Source: Natronosporangium hydrolyticum (GTDB lineage Bacteria; Actinomycetota; Actinomycetes; Mycobacteriales; Micromonosporaceae). From it: a stretch of DNA of 64,000 nt. Of the stretch, positions 1 through 8,583 are shown in pieces (within the stretch, counting starts at the first letter, position 1; each line of letters begins with the position of its first letter). A program made the translations under genes and the position numbers. The stretch lies in NCBI RefSeq assembly GCF_016925615.1, contig NZ_CP070499.1:5635855-5699854 (forward strand). Direction: 5' to 3'. The notes below the pieces were generated by a model. That model saw only the letters and a program-made list of their open reading frames with translations, did no database searches and was not told the DNA's origin.

Positions 1-411
1 ATCGCCGCGGCGGCGACCCAGACCTACATCTCGCCCGGCATGGTGGCGCAGGCGATCGTCTATCACTTCTGTGTCTCCGGCCGGTGGGAACGGTCGATCG
101 AGACCGTCCGGACGGCGCTGGCGCGCCGGTCGGCCCTGCTCGCCGATGAGCTGCGCAAGCAGCTACCGGAGGCCAAGTTCCAGGAGCCGGACGGGGGCTA
201 CTTCCTGTGGATCGACCTACCGGGCGACGTGCCGGCCGATCGGCTGGTAGCGGCCTGCGCCGACCGCGGCGTGGCGGTGGTGAAGGGCAGCGACTTCCTG
301 CTCTCCGGTGGGGACACCTCGCTACGCCTCGCCTACTCGGCGGTTACTGAGGATCAAATCCCGGAGGGCGTCGAGCGACTCGCGGCAGCCGTCCACGAAG
401 TACGGCGCTGA
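1..411 (+). CDS. PLP-dependent aminotransferase, C-terminal part
   Basis: The reading frame is open from the first base and ends at TGA 409-411, so only about the last 136 residues are visible and the active-site lysine lies outside the window. The visible part matches the small C-terminal domain of fold-type I aminotransferases of the MocR/2-aminoadipate type: a TYISPG segment, an arginine-rich helix, then GGYFLWIDLP and a final SLRLAYS strand that carries the carboxylate-binding Arg. The gene at 52663-54006 has the same segment order (GGLFVWATLP, LRLNFSFS), so the two are distant paralogues. Family membership is fairly sure; the substrate is unknown. Confidence 0.8.
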   Translation: MAAAATQTYISPGMVAQAIVYHFCVSGRWERSIETVRTALARRSALLADELRKQLPEAKFQEPDGGYFLWIDLPGDVPADRLVAACADRGVAVVKGSDFLLSGGDTSLRLAYSAVTEDQIPEGVERLAAAVHEVRR

Positions 412-637
412 GCACTGACTCTTACCGAGAGTTATCTACTTTCTACAGAAAGTTGTGACGATTACTCGCGGTCAGGGGTTCCCAACTGGGCGCGGGATGG
501 AACAGAATACCCACAGACATGACACCCGCCCCCCAAAAAGGCGCCGGGTGGGCCGTTCGCACCCCACCCCCCCCCGCAGCGGTCGGTCCACCCGGCGCCC
601 CACATCTTGGGCCTAGCGGGGGGGACCGGTCCCCCCG
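412..637. other. Structured spacer without a gene
   Basis: No credible coding frame is seen here. The stretch holds an inverted repeat with 12-bp arms at 540-551 and 588-599 (GGCGCCGGGTGG and its complement), a poly-C run in the loop, and an 18-bp perfect G/C palindrome centred at 627/628 (619-636). These could terminate transcription of the upstream aminotransferase gene. The palindrome runs directly into the tandem repeat that follows. Confidence 0.55.
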
Positions 638-749
638 CTACATCTCTCCACAGCGGCCCGCGCCGCCACATCTCTCCACAGCGGCCCGCGCCGCTACATC
701 TCTCCACAGCGGCCCGCGCCGCTACATCTCTCCACAGCGGCCCGCGCCG
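638..749. repeat. Four tandem copies of a 28-bp unit
   Basis: The units lie at 638-665, 666-693, 694-721 and 722-749. Each begins CTACATCTCTCCACAGCGGC and ends CCGCGCCG; the only difference seen is a C for T at the second base of copy 2. The array sits nine bases beyond the 3' end of the convergent gene at 759-1193. Near identity of the copies points to recent expansion. No function is evident. Confidence 0.9.
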
Positions 750-758
750 CTGGCGCAA

Positions 759-1193
759 TCACGTCGCCGGCAGCTCCTCCGCCGGCGTCGCGTCGTACTC
801 CTCCCACTCCTGCTCCCGGCTGCGGCGCACCGCCGCCGCTACCACCACCCCGACCGCCACCCCGCCGGCCAGCAACCCGACCAGCGCCGGCCACCGGCGG
901 CGACCCTGGTCGGGTTGGCCACCGCCGAGCTTGCGCTTCGCGTCCCGCTTCCGGCTCCGCTTCGAATCGCCCACGGCCGCCTCGCTGAGGGGCGCGAGCG
1001 CGGCCCGGGTCGAATCCCACCCGTCGGAGGCCACGGTGCGGACCCGCTGCGCGGCCGGCGCCATCCGGGGGCCGACGGTGGCGCGTACCCCGCCCGCGGC
1101 GTGGCCGGCAGCCCGCAGCGCGTGATCCAGCGACTCGCCGAGCTCGACCCGAGCGAGTTCGGCATGCCTAGTTTCCTGCTTACGTCGCAACAC
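759..1193 (-). CDS. Small single-pass membrane protein of unknown function
   Basis: The GTG start at 1193 is chosen because it is preceded at ideal spacing by AGGAGG; an upstream ATG in frame at 1292 has no such site. The 144-residue product has an N-terminal amphipathic region with repeated Ala-rich helices (ELGESLDHALRAAGHAAGG), a basic stretch (KRSRKRDAKRK), then one membrane helix (PALVGLLAGGVAVGVVVAAAV) and a short acidic tail ending PAEELPAT. The shape resembles small helical membrane-anchored actinobacterial proteins such as DUF5324, but I do not recognise the family with certainty. It is transcribed away from the broken cyclophilin gene, sharing the spacer 1194-1338. Confidence 0.7.
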   Translation of the reverse strand: MLRRKQETRHAELARVELGESLDHALRAAGHAAGGVRATVGPRMAPAAQRVRTVASDGWDSTRAALAPLSEAAVGDSKRSRKRDAKRKLGGGQPDQGRRRWPALVGLLAGGVAVGVVVAAAVRRSREQEWEEYDATPAEELPAT

Positions 1194-1338
1194 TGTATGT
1201 ACCTCCTGGCTGTGCTTCCGCCTCCCCGCGGCGGGCTGATTCCCCGGCCATCCTCTCTTGTCCCACGCCGCCGCACCGGCGAAACACGTCACATGGGAGG
1301 ACTTGCCGGTACCTGACCTTCACACTTGAGGTGGTTCC

Positions 1339-1574
1339 GTGGCGACCTCTGCCACCCTGCACACCAGCGCAGGCGAAGCGCGATCCGGCTCAACCTGTTC
1401 CCGAACCACGCGCCGGAGACCGTCAAGAACTTCACCGCACTCGCCACCGGCGGTCGGACTACGTGGACCCCGGACCGGCCAGCCCGGGTAGTGGACGCGA
1501 TCGCGACCACTGCGACCGACCGCAACGACCGGCCGCGTACCGACGTGGTCATCGAACGGGTCGAGGTCGGCTGA
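1339..1574 (+). pseudogene. Cyclophilin-type peptidyl-prolyl isomerase remnant
   Basis: Pieces of a cyclophilin appear in order but in different frames. From GTG 1339 one reads ATSATLHTSAGE; from about 1380, one frame over, AIRLNLFPNHAPETVKNF and TALATGG; from 1457, in a third frame, SDYVDPGPASPGSG; from about 1488, back in the second frame, VVDAIATTATDRNDRP and the C-terminal TDVVIERVEVG before TGA 1572-1574. The whole central part of about 100 residues, which in the family holds the active-site FHRV, QGGD and QFFI motifs, is missing. At least two frameshifts plus this deletion make an active isomerase impossible. The gene normally sits beside the rhomboid gene that follows, so this looks like recent decay of a resident gene. 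Confidence 0.85.
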
Positions 1575-1636
1575 TACCCGACCGGCCATTGCCCGCGGGA
1601 GCGGCCAGCGACGGCTGGACACGTTAGGGTAGCGGC

Positions 1637-2557
1637 GTGAGCCAGCCGACCATCCCGGTCTGTTACCGGCACCCGTCGCGCGAGACCTACCTGCGGTGCA
1701 GCCGCTGCGACCGCCCGATCTGCCCGTCGTGCATGAACGACGCGGCGGTCGGTCACCACTGCCCGGACTGCGTCGCCGAGGGGCGGCGCAGCCAACGCTC
1801 CGCTCGCACCGCCTTCGGCGGCACCCAGGCCGGCAGGCACGGGCACGTCACCATCGCGCTGATCGCGCTCAACGTCGCGGTCGCCGCGATGGTGCTGGTG
1901 ATCGGAGGCACCCAGTCCGCTGCCGCGGGCGGCTGGGGCGGCCTACTCGGTGGGCTGACCCCTGCCCACCTATGGGGTGGTCTACAGCCCGGCCCACAGA
2001 TCTGGACCGAGATCGTCGGGGACCGGCTGCTGCGGGGCACCGGTGGGGTCGCCGAGGGCGAGTATTACCGCCTGCTCACCTCGATGTTCCTGCACTACGG
2101 CGTGTTCCACCTGGCGCTCAACATGTTCGCACTGTGGGTGGTCGGCGGGGTGCTGGAACCCCTACTCGGGCGGCTCCGGTTCCTGGCCCTCTACCTGGTC
2201 TCCGGGATCGGCGGCGGGGTGGCGACCTACCTGTTCGCGAGCATGGGCACCGTCGCGGCGGGCGCGTCCGGCGCGGTGTTCGGGCTGTTCGCGGCCTTCT
2301 TCATCATCATGCGCCGGCTCGGCCGGGACACGTCGATGATCACCATGATCCTGGTGGTCAACTTGATCCTCACCTTCGTGATCCCGCAGATCTCGATCTG
2401 GGGCCACCTGGGCGGGTTGGTAACCGGCGGGTTGGTGGCGCTGGGGCTCGCCTACGCACCCCGACAACACCGCAACCCGATCCAGCTCGCCACCATCGTC
2501 GGGATCGTGGTCGTGCTCACCGCGCTGACCATCACCCGCACCCTGCTGCTGACCTAA
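1637..2557 (+). CDS. Rhomboid-family intramembrane serine protease
   Basis: The 306-residue protein starts with a small zinc-binding module of paired Cys/His residues (CYRH at 9, CSRC at 21, CPSC at 29, HHCPDC at 40-45), followed by about six or seven membrane helices. Rhomboid hallmarks are present: H158xxxN162 in TM2, the GASG motif with nucleophile Ser211, and the partner His257 in GHLGG. It would cleave membrane proteins within the bilayer; the substrate is unknown. The GTG start at 1637 has no strong ribosome-binding site and a TAGGGT sequence lies about 6 nt upstream, so a leaderless transcript is possible. It follows the broken cyclophilin gene by 62 nt. Confidence 0.92.
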   Translation: MSQPTIPVCYRHPSRETYLRCSRCDRPICPSCMNDAAVGHHCPDCVAEGRRSQRSARTAFGGTQAGRHGHVTIALIALNVAVAAMVLVIGGTQSAAAGGWGGLLGGLTPAHLWGGLQPGPQIWTEIVGDRLLRGTGGVAEGEYYRLLTSMFLHYGVFHLALNMFALWVVGGVLEPLLGRLRFLALYLVSGIGGGVATYLFASMGTVAAGASGAVFGLFAAFFIIMRRLGRDTSMITMILVVNLILTFVIPQISIWGHLGGLVTGGLVALGLAYAPRQHRNPIQLATIVGIVVVLTALTITRTLLLT

Positions 2558-2781
2558 GCCGACACGGGCCGATGATCCGTCCGGGCCGATCCGCCTCGGG
2601 GTGGACGGCTCGCCCGGCGGCACCCGGTGGTCGCGAAGCAAGGTTGTGCATTCGTTGTCGCACCAACAGCAACAGATGTTCATGCTCGCCCGGCTAGCGG
2701 TCCCGGCCATCATCATGGTGATGAGCTGGCTGCCCACACAGCCGCCCCGTCACTATGATCTTGGCAGTACGCCGGACTGAG

Positions 2782-3204
2782 CTAGGGGCGGGCTTCGGCT
2801 CGGATCGAGGTGAGCTCAGCGACCACCTCGTCCAGGTCGGCGTCGAGGTCGTACCGGCTGAACAGGTAGAGCTGCTCGCCAGTGTCCACCTCCAGCATCC
2901 GGGAGTGACGCCGGGCATCGACCCGGATCCGTTCGACCTCGGACCACGTCACCCGGTGCTGGCGGGCGAAGCCGGAGAGCATGGTGAGACCGTCCGGGTC
3001 GGCGGTGAGCCGTACCGGTGCGATCAGGTCGCGGGCGGCCCAACCGATCAGCCCGACCACTGCGGCGATGGCGAGGGCGTACTGCCACCATTGGCCGCTG
3101 GCGAGCACGCCGGGCGCCGCCACCGCCGCTAGCAGCGCCGCGACCACCAGCTTTCCGATCGGCACCTTGCGCGGCACCCGCCAGTCGCGCTGCAACGTCG
3201 TCAC
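2782..3204 (-). CDS. PH-domain (bPH2-like) membrane protein
   Basis: The 140-residue product begins with a short basic segment, then two membrane helices (about residues 15-35 and 40-58) and a beta-rich domain with the pattern of bacterial PH domains: VRLTADPDGLTMLSG, VTWSEVERIRVD and a final helix DLDEVVAELTSI. The start is GTG at 3204. Proteins of this kind commonly follow the rhomboid gene in actinomycete origin regions, though here it points toward it. The role is not known. The spacer 2558-2781 shows no clear gene or strong hairpin. Confidence 0.75.
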   Translation of the reverse strand: MTTLQRDWRVPRKVPIGKLVVAALLAAVAAPGVLASGQWWQYALAIAAVVGLIGWAARDLIAPVRLTADPDGLTMLSGFARQHRVTWSEVERIRVDARRHSRMLEVDTGEQLYLFSRYDLDADLDEVVAELTSIRAEARP

Positions 3205-3327
3205 CCCGTCACCCTAGGCCAGAGCGGGTACCGGCGGAAAGCGGCTAGCATGGGAGGAACCAGAGGTTACCGATGAGTAGTGTCGGTAGTGCGGGCGGTC
3301 GGCGAGCGGAACAGGAGTGACAGGTTG

Positions 3328-4488
3328 ATGCGAGATGCGGTGATCGTCGCAGCGGTGCGCACGCCGGTCGGGCGCCGTAAGGGCGGGCTGGCGCAGCGGC
3401 ACCCGGTGGACCTCTCCGGGGAGCTGCTCGGCGCGCTCGCCGCGCGTGGCGGGTTCGATCCGGTCGCTGTCGACGACGTGATCTGGGGCTGCGTCGGGCA
3501 GGTCGGCGAACAGTCGAACAATGTCGGCCGCAGCGCCGTGCTCGCCGCGGGCTGGCCGGAGTCGGTCGCCGGCACGACCGTCGACCGCCAGTGCGGCTCC
3601 AGCCAGCAGGCGGTCCACTTCGCCGCCGCCGCGGTGATCTCCGGCCAGGCCGATCTAGTGGTGGCGGGCGGAGTCGAGTCCATGACCCGGGTGCCGATGG
3701 GCGCCAACGTGGCCGACCAGCAGCCCTTTGGAGCCGACATCCGGGCCCGCTACCGGGGCGCCGACGGGTTCGACAGCGACGCGGTGGTGCCCTTTAATCA
3801 GGGGGTCGGTGCGGAGATGATCGCCGCCCGGTGGCGGCTGCCGCGCACCCAACTGGACGAGTTCGCGCTCGGCAGCCACCAGCGGGCCGCGGCGGCGCAG
3901 GATCAGGGTGAGTTCGCCGCCGAGATCGCCCCGGTCGCCGGGGTCACCGACGATGAGGGCATCCGCCGGGACTCTTCGCTGGCGAAGCTCGGTGAGCTGG
4001 CAACCCCGTTCGACCCGAAAGGGGTGGTGACCGCCGGCTCGGCCTCCCAGATCTCCGACGGCGCCGCGGCGCTCGCGATCACTACCAGCGACTGGGCGCT
4101 GGCGCACGGGCTGCGGCCGCTGGCCCGGATCCACACCGCGGTGGTCGCCGCCGACGACCCGGTGATCATGCTGACCGCGGTGCTGCCGGCGACCGCGAAG
4201 GCCCTGCAACGGTCCGGCCTGCGCCTCTCCGACATCGACGTCTACGAGGTGAACGAGGCGTTCGCGCCGGTGCCGCTGGCGTGGCTGGCCGAGACCGGCG
4301 GCGACCCCGCCCGCCTCAACCCGCGCGGTGGCGCGATCGCGCTCGGCCATCCGCTGGGAGCCTCCGGCGCCCGGCTGATGACCACCCTGCTGCACTACCT
4401 ACGGGATCACGAGCTGCGGTACGGGCTGCAGACGATGTGCGAGGGCGGCGGCATGGCCAACGCCACGATCCTCGAACGACTCGACTGA
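3328..4488 (+). CDS. Acetyl-CoA C-acyltransferase (thiolase)
   Basis: The 386-residue protein matches thiolases over its full length and is of normal size. The acyl-accepting nucleophile is Cys89 in DRQCGSS; the acid/base residues are His341 in GHPLGASGA and Cys371 in CEGGGMAN; NEAFAPVPLAW is also typical. It would cleave 3-ketoacyl-CoA with free CoA, or run the reverse condensation, in fatty-acid or steroid side-chain metabolism. The ATG at 3328 is taken as the start because MRDAVIVAAVRTPVG is the conserved N-terminus and GGAG lies about 11 nt ahead; an in-frame ATG at 3280 lacks support. No other beta-oxidation gene is adjacent. The reductase operon downstream handles acyl-CoA-like substrates, but no link is proven. 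Confidence 0.93.
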   Translation: MRDAVIVAAVRTPVGRRKGGLAQRHPVDLSGELLGALAARGGFDPVAVDDVIWGCVGQVGEQSNNVGRSAVLAAGWPESVAGTTVDRQCGSSQQAVHFAAAAVISGQADLVVAGGVESMTRVPMGANVADQQPFGADIRARYRGADGFDSDAVVPFNQGVGAEMIAARWRLPRTQLDEFALGSHQRAAAAQDQGEFAAEIAPVAGVTDDEGIRRDSSLAKLGELATPFDPKGVVTAGSASQISDGAAALAITTSDWALAHGLRPLARIHTAVVAADDPVIMLTAVLPATAKALQRSGLRLSDIDVYEVNEAFAPVPLAWLAETGGDPARLNPRGGAIALGHPLGASGARLMTTLLHYLRDHELRYGLQTMCEGGGMANATILERLD

Positions 4489-4546
4489 TCACAGTATGTG
4501 ACGCGATCGTGACGTCACGGCCGGCGTGGCGGTTCGTTAGAAGGGT

Positions 4547-5047
4547 ATGGACGTGTTCTCGCGTACCTTCCTTCCCGCCACATCAGAGGCCGGGCTGGCG
4601 ATTCCGGTCGTCAGCCGGCACATGCCGGTGCTTCGCCGGTGTGTCACACCGGAAGAGACGACCGTGCTCGTCACCCGCTGCCAACGCCCCGCCACCCCCA
4701 TGGCCGGGGCGTTTCTGTTGCTGCTGACCAACCGCCGACTGGTCATCTCCCGCGAGGGGCGGCTGCTGCGCCGGGCGCAGTTGCACCTGTCGGCACCGCT
4801 CCGGGAACTGACCAACGTGATCTGGATCTCGGACGAACGAGCGCCGGCGATCGAGCTAGCCGTTACCGGCGTCGATGGGATCCGGGAACGGTTCTGGATC
4901 CCGCTGCCCGACCAGTTCCGGGTGCGGCACGTCGACGCGCTGCTCAGTCACGCGTTCCGACCCCGCACCGGCGAGGCCACACCGTACTATCCGGCGCCCC
5001 GGTCGGCCCGCGGTCGGACCTCGACCCGGACGCTGGCGCCGACCTGA
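4547..5047 (+). CDS. Conserved unknown protein with PH-like strand pattern
   Basis: This 166-residue cytosolic protein has no signal peptide or membrane helix. It alternates short strands (TTVLVTRC, AFLLLLTNRRLVISREG, IELAVTG) in the way of PH-like or GRAM folds: the phrase LLLLTNRRLVIS is common where such domains report a membrane or regulatory function. The C-terminal 25 residues are Arg/Pro/Thr-rich and probably disordered. The ATG at 4547 directly follows GAAGGG, a spacing so short that a slightly later start is conceivable. It lies 71 nt before the reductase operon and may be co-transcribed. No function is assigned. Confidence 0.65.
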   Translation: MDVFSRTFLPATSEAGLAIPVVSRHMPVLRRCVTPEETTVLVTRCQRPATPMAGAFLLLLTNRRLVISREGRLLRRAQLHLSAPLRELTNVIWISDERAPAIELAVTGVDGIRERFWIPLPDQFRVRHVDALLSHAFRPRTGEATPYYPAPRSARGRTSTRTLAPT

Positions 5048-5118
5048 GCAGACAGACACGCCCGGTCGGCAGCCCGGCAGTGTTGATCTGCTGTGGTCGG
5101 CGTGTAACCCTGAGATAG

Positions 5119-7380
5119 ATGCCGCCACACTCACACCTCCTGCTGACGGGCGCCACCGGCTTCTTGGGCCAGGCACTGCTGGAGCGGGTGCTCACCAGCT
5201 ACCCGGAGACCCGGGTCACCCTGCTGATCCGGGGCCGCGGCAGCGCCTCGGCCGGGGACCGGCTGACGAAGCTGCTCCGCCGGCCGGTCTTCGCGACCTG
5301 GCGCGAACGGGTCGGCGAGGAGCAGGCCGCGAAGATCGTCGCCGACCGGGTGACGGTGCTCGATGCCGAGCTTGGCAGCGCCGAACTGGCGCTGCCGGGC
5401 GACCTGACCGCGGCGATCCACGCCGCCTCCACGGTCTCATTCGACCCGCCGATCGACGACGCGTTCCGGACCAATGTGCAGGGTGTGGTCGACCTCTACC
5501 AGGCGATCCGCCAGCTCGACCAACCACCCCACGTGGTGCACGTCTCCACCGCCTACGTGGCCGGCACCCGCCGCGGCAGCGTCCCGGAGGAGTCGCTGGA
5601 CCATCAGGTGGCGTGGCGGACCGAGCTGGCCGCCGCCAGCGGCGCCCGGGACCGGGTGGAGCAGGATTCCCGGCGCCCCGAGGTGCTGCGCCGGGCGCTC
5701 GCTACGGCCCGGCGGGAACACGGCAAGGCTGGGCCGCAGTCGACCGCCGCCGCGGCCGAGCAGTGGCGCCGCGAATGGGTCGACCGGCAGCTGATCGAGT
5801 ATGGCCGGCTACGCGCACAGACCTTGGGTTGGCCCGATGTCTACACGCTGACCAAGGCGCTCGGGGAGCGAGCCGCTGAGGAGCTACTCACCGGCGTGGC
5901 ACCGCTGTCGGTGGTGCGGCCGGCGATCGTGGAGAGCGCGCTGCGCCACCCGTACCCGGGGTGGATCGACGGGTTCAAGATGGCCGACCCGCTGATCATC
6001 GCCTTCGGCCGGGGGGTGCTGCCGGAGTTCCCGGGCCTGCCCGACGGGGTGCTCGACGTCATCCCGGTCGACCTGGTGGTCAACGCCACCATCGCCGCCG
6101 CGGCGGCGCCGCCGCCGGTCGCCGAACCGGCCTATTATCACGTCGGTTCGGGCGCCCGGAACCCGTTGACCTTCCGGGCGATGTACGACAACGTCCGCGA
6201 GTACTTCACCGACCACCCGATGCCCGACGGCGGCCGGGGTCAGATCAAGGTCCCGACCTGGGACTTTCCTGGGGCCCGCCGGGTCGGCCGGATGCTGCGA
6301 ACCGGCGAGCGGGTGCTCACCGCGGCGCAACGCACGCTGCTGGCCACCCCGGCCGGCCAACGCACCCGCCGCTGGCAGGACGACCTCACCCGGGAACGCG
6401 ACAAGCTCGACTTCCTGCGGCGCTACGCCGACCTGTACGGGGTCTACACCGAGGCGGAGGTGCTCTACAGCGACTCCCGGTTGCTGGCGCTGCACCGGGC
6501 GCTGCCACCGGACCGGATCGACGAGCACGGCTTCGACGCGGCCGCCATCGACTGGCCCCACTACCTCCAGCAGGTCCACTGCCCGGCGATCACCGCCACG
6601 GTACGCCGGGCCACCGCGGGCCGGCCGGGTACGGCGGCCAGCGCCCCACCGGTGGCGGGCAACGGTGGCCGGCCCGACGCCGACCGGGTGGCGATCTTCG
6701 ACCTGGAGGGCACCCTGGTGGCCTCCAATGTGATCGAGACCTATCTGCTGGCGCGGCTCGCCGACACCCCCCGCGGCGACTGGCTCGCCGAACTCGCCGA
6801 CCTGGCCCGCGGGCTGCCCCGCTACTTCGCTGCCGAGCGGCGCGACCGGGGGGAGTTCCTGCGGACGTTCCTGCGCCGCTACGCCGACGCTGATGAGGCC
6901 GCGCTGCACCGGCTGGTCGCCGACCGGCTCGGCGGGGCGTTGCTGCGCCGCGCCTACCCGCAGGCGCTCCGGCGGGTTCGGCAGCATCGCGCGGCCGGCC
7001 ACCGTACGGTGCTGATCACCGGCACCATCGATGTGCTGGTGCAGCCGCTGGCGCCGCTCTTCGACGAGGTGGTGGCGAGCCGGCTGCACACCCGCGACGG
7101 TCGCTACTCCGGGTTCCTCGAATCACCACCGCTGGTCGGCGAGGCGCGGGCGGCGTGGCTGCGGCGCTACGCCCAGACCGCCGGGGTGTCACTGACCGAC
7201 TCGTACGCCTACGGCGACAGCTACTCCGACCGGCCGCTGCTGGCTGCGGTCGGCAACCCGGTCGCGGTCAACCCGGACCCGCAGCTCTACCGCCACGCCC
7301 GCCGCCACCGGTGGGCGGTCGCCGAGTGGACCAGCCACACCCTGCCCGCCGCCGAGACCTTCGCGGAGACGGTCGCGTGA
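5119..7380 (+). CDS. Acyl-CoA reductase (SDR) fused to HAD-IB phosphatase
   Basis: This is a 753-residue two-domain protein. Residues 1 to about 480 are an extended SDR reductase of the male-sterility/NAD-binding_4 type: TGATGFLG (10-17) binds NADP(H), VSTAYVAGT supplies the catalytic Ser/Thr, and Tyr242-Lys246 form the YxxxK pair. Such domains reduce fatty acyl-CoA or acyl-ACP to aldehyde or alcohol. After a Pro/Ala linker, residues about 520-753 form a HAD-IB phosphatase of the SerB type: D528LEGTLV (with Glu530 where Asp is usual), LITGTIDVL, and GDSYSD. The fusion suggests coupled reduction and dephosphorylation, or a regulatory HAD domain. It opens a tight operon and overlaps the next gene by 4 nt. 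The exact substrate is unknown. Confidence 0.85.
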   Translation: MPPHSHLLLTGATGFLGQALLERVLTSYPETRVTLLIRGRGSASAGDRLTKLLRRPVFATWRERVGEEQAAKIVADRVTVLDAELGSAELALPGDLTAAIHAASTVSFDPPIDDAFRTNVQGVVDLYQAIRQLDQPPHVVHVSTAYVAGTRRGSVPEESLDHQVAWRTELAAASGARDRVEQDSRRPEVLRRALATARREHGKAGPQSTAAAAEQWRREWVDRQLIEYGRLRAQTLGWPDVYTLTKALGERAAEELLTGVAPLSVVRPAIVESALRHPYPGWIDGFKMADPLIIAFGRGVLPEFPGLPDGVLDVIPVDLVVNATIAAAAAPPPVAEPAYYHVGSGARNPLTFRAMYDNVREYFTDHPMPDGGRGQIKVPTWDFPGARRVGRMLRTGERVLTAAQRTLLATPAGQRTRRWQDDLTRERDKLDFLRRYADLYGVYTEAEVLYSDSRLLALHRALPPDRIDEHGFDAAAIDWPHYLQQVHCPAITATVRRATAGRPGTAASAPPVAGNGGRPDADRVAIFDLEGTLVASNVIETYLLARLADTPRGDWLAELADLARGLPRYFAAERRDRGEFLRTFLRRYADADEAALHRLVADRLGGALLRRAYPQALRRVRQHRAAGHRTVLITGTIDVLVQPLAPLFDEVVASRLHTRDGRYSGFLESPPLVGEARAAWLRRYAQTAGVSLTDSYAYGDSYSDRPLLAAVGNPVAVNPDPQLYRHARRHRWAVAEWTSHTLPAAETFAETVA

Positions 7381-8567
7381 ACCTCACCCTCGAATACCAC
7401 CGGTCACCGGTGCGGTACCTCAGCGGCCGGGCCGCCACCGCCACCCCGCTCGGCGCCCGCGCCGGCGGCGTCCTGGCGGCGAACCTCTCGCCGTTGCGGC
7501 TGCTGAACCGGCCCGACCCACGGCCGCCGGCGGCCGGCTGGACCCGCGTGCGACCGTTGCTCTCCGGCGTCTGCGGCTCCGACCTGGGGCTGCTGACCGG
7601 CCGCAACTCGCCGTACCTGTCGGCAGTGGTGTCGATGCCGTTCACCCCCGGCCACGAGGTGGTGGGGCAGACCCTCGACGACCTGCCCGACCTGCCCCGC
7701 GGCAGCCGGGTGGTGCTCGACCCGGTGCTCGGCTGCGCCGCCCGGGACGTGCCCGCCTGCCCGGGCTGCGCCGCCGGGCTGCCCAACCGGTGCGACCGGA
7801 TCACCGCCGGCACGGTCTCGGCCGGGCTGCAGACCGGCTTCTGCGCCGACACCGGCGGCGGCTGGAGCCGGATGCTGGTCGCCCACCGCAGCCAGCTGCA
7901 CCCGGTGCCGGACCCGCTCGACGACGCCACGGCGGTGCTGGTCGAACCGTTGGCGTGCGCGATCCGGGCGGTGCGCCGGGTGGCGGTGCCCGACGGGGCC
8001 AGCGTGCTGGTGGTCGGCGCCGGGGCGATCGGCCTGCTGACCGTGCTGGCGCTGCGCGAGTACACCAAGGCCGGCCCGATCTACGCCCTCGCCCGCTACG
8101 GCCATCAGCGGGAACGGGCCCGGGCCATGGGCGCTACCGACGTGCTGTCACCGAAGCGGGCCGCCCGGGCGCTGCGCCGGGCCACCGGCGGGTTCCTGGC
8201 CAGCCCGGACCGCGGCGGCGAGTTCCTACTCGGCGGGGTGGACCTGGTCTTCGAGTGCACCGGCGGTTCCGGACTGGACACCGCGCTGCGGGTCACCCGG
8301 GCCGGCGGCACGGTGGTGCTCACCGGAATGCCCAACCAGCCGGTCGATCTCACCCCGACCTGGTTCCGGGAGCTGTCGCTGGTCGGGGCGTACGCTTCGG
8401 GCAGCGGCGACTTCCCGGACGCGCTGGCGCTGGCCGGGACCGCCCCGCTCACCGGATTCGTGGACGCGATCTATCCGCTGTCCCGGTGGCGTGATGCGAT
8501 CGGCCACGCCTACGCGGCGGGCCGGCTCGGCACGGTCAAGGTCGCGTTCGATCCCAACCGCGAGTAG
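7377..8567 (+). CDS. Zinc-dependent alcohol dehydrogenase (MDR family)
   Basis: The GTG at 7377 overlaps the stop of the preceding gene (GTGA), implying coupled translation. The 396-residue product has an N-terminal catalytic domain with SGVCGSDLGLL (zinc-ligand Cys), FTPGHEVVG (zinc-ligand His and Glu), and a structural-zinc loop containing ACPGC and NRC. VLVVGAGAIGLL begins the Rossmann fold, and FECTGGSGLDTALRVTRAGG is the usual later segment. Both zinc sites look intact, so an active NAD(P)-dependent dehydrogenase is expected. In this operon it would naturally interconvert an alcohol and an aldehyde made or used by the neighbouring reductase; that is inference. Confidence 0.88.
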   Translation: MNLTLEYHRSPVRYLSGRAATATPLGARAGGVLAANLSPLRLLNRPDPRPPAAGWTRVRPLLSGVCGSDLGLLTGRNSPYLSAVVSMPFTPGHEVVGQTLDDLPDLPRGSRVVLDPVLGCAARDVPACPGCAAGLPNRCDRITAGTVSAGLQTGFCADTGGGWSRMLVAHRSQLHPVPDPLDDATAVLVEPLACAIRAVRRVAVPDGASVLVVGAGAIGLLTVLALREYTKAGPIYALARYGHQRERARAMGATDVLSPKRAARALRRATGGFLASPDRGGEFLLGGVDLVFECTGGSGLDTALRVTRAGGTVVLTGMPNQPVDLTPTWFRELSLVGAYASGSGDFPDALALAGTAPLTGFVDAIYPLSRWRDAIGHAYAAGRLGTVKVAFDPNRE

Positions 8568-8583
8568 ACAAAGGGGAGGTACG

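Noticed and set aside
519..1316. Long plus-strand reading frames over 519-1316
   Set aside because: They are Pro/Arg/Ser-rich shadows created by the tandem repeat and by the real gene on the other strand.
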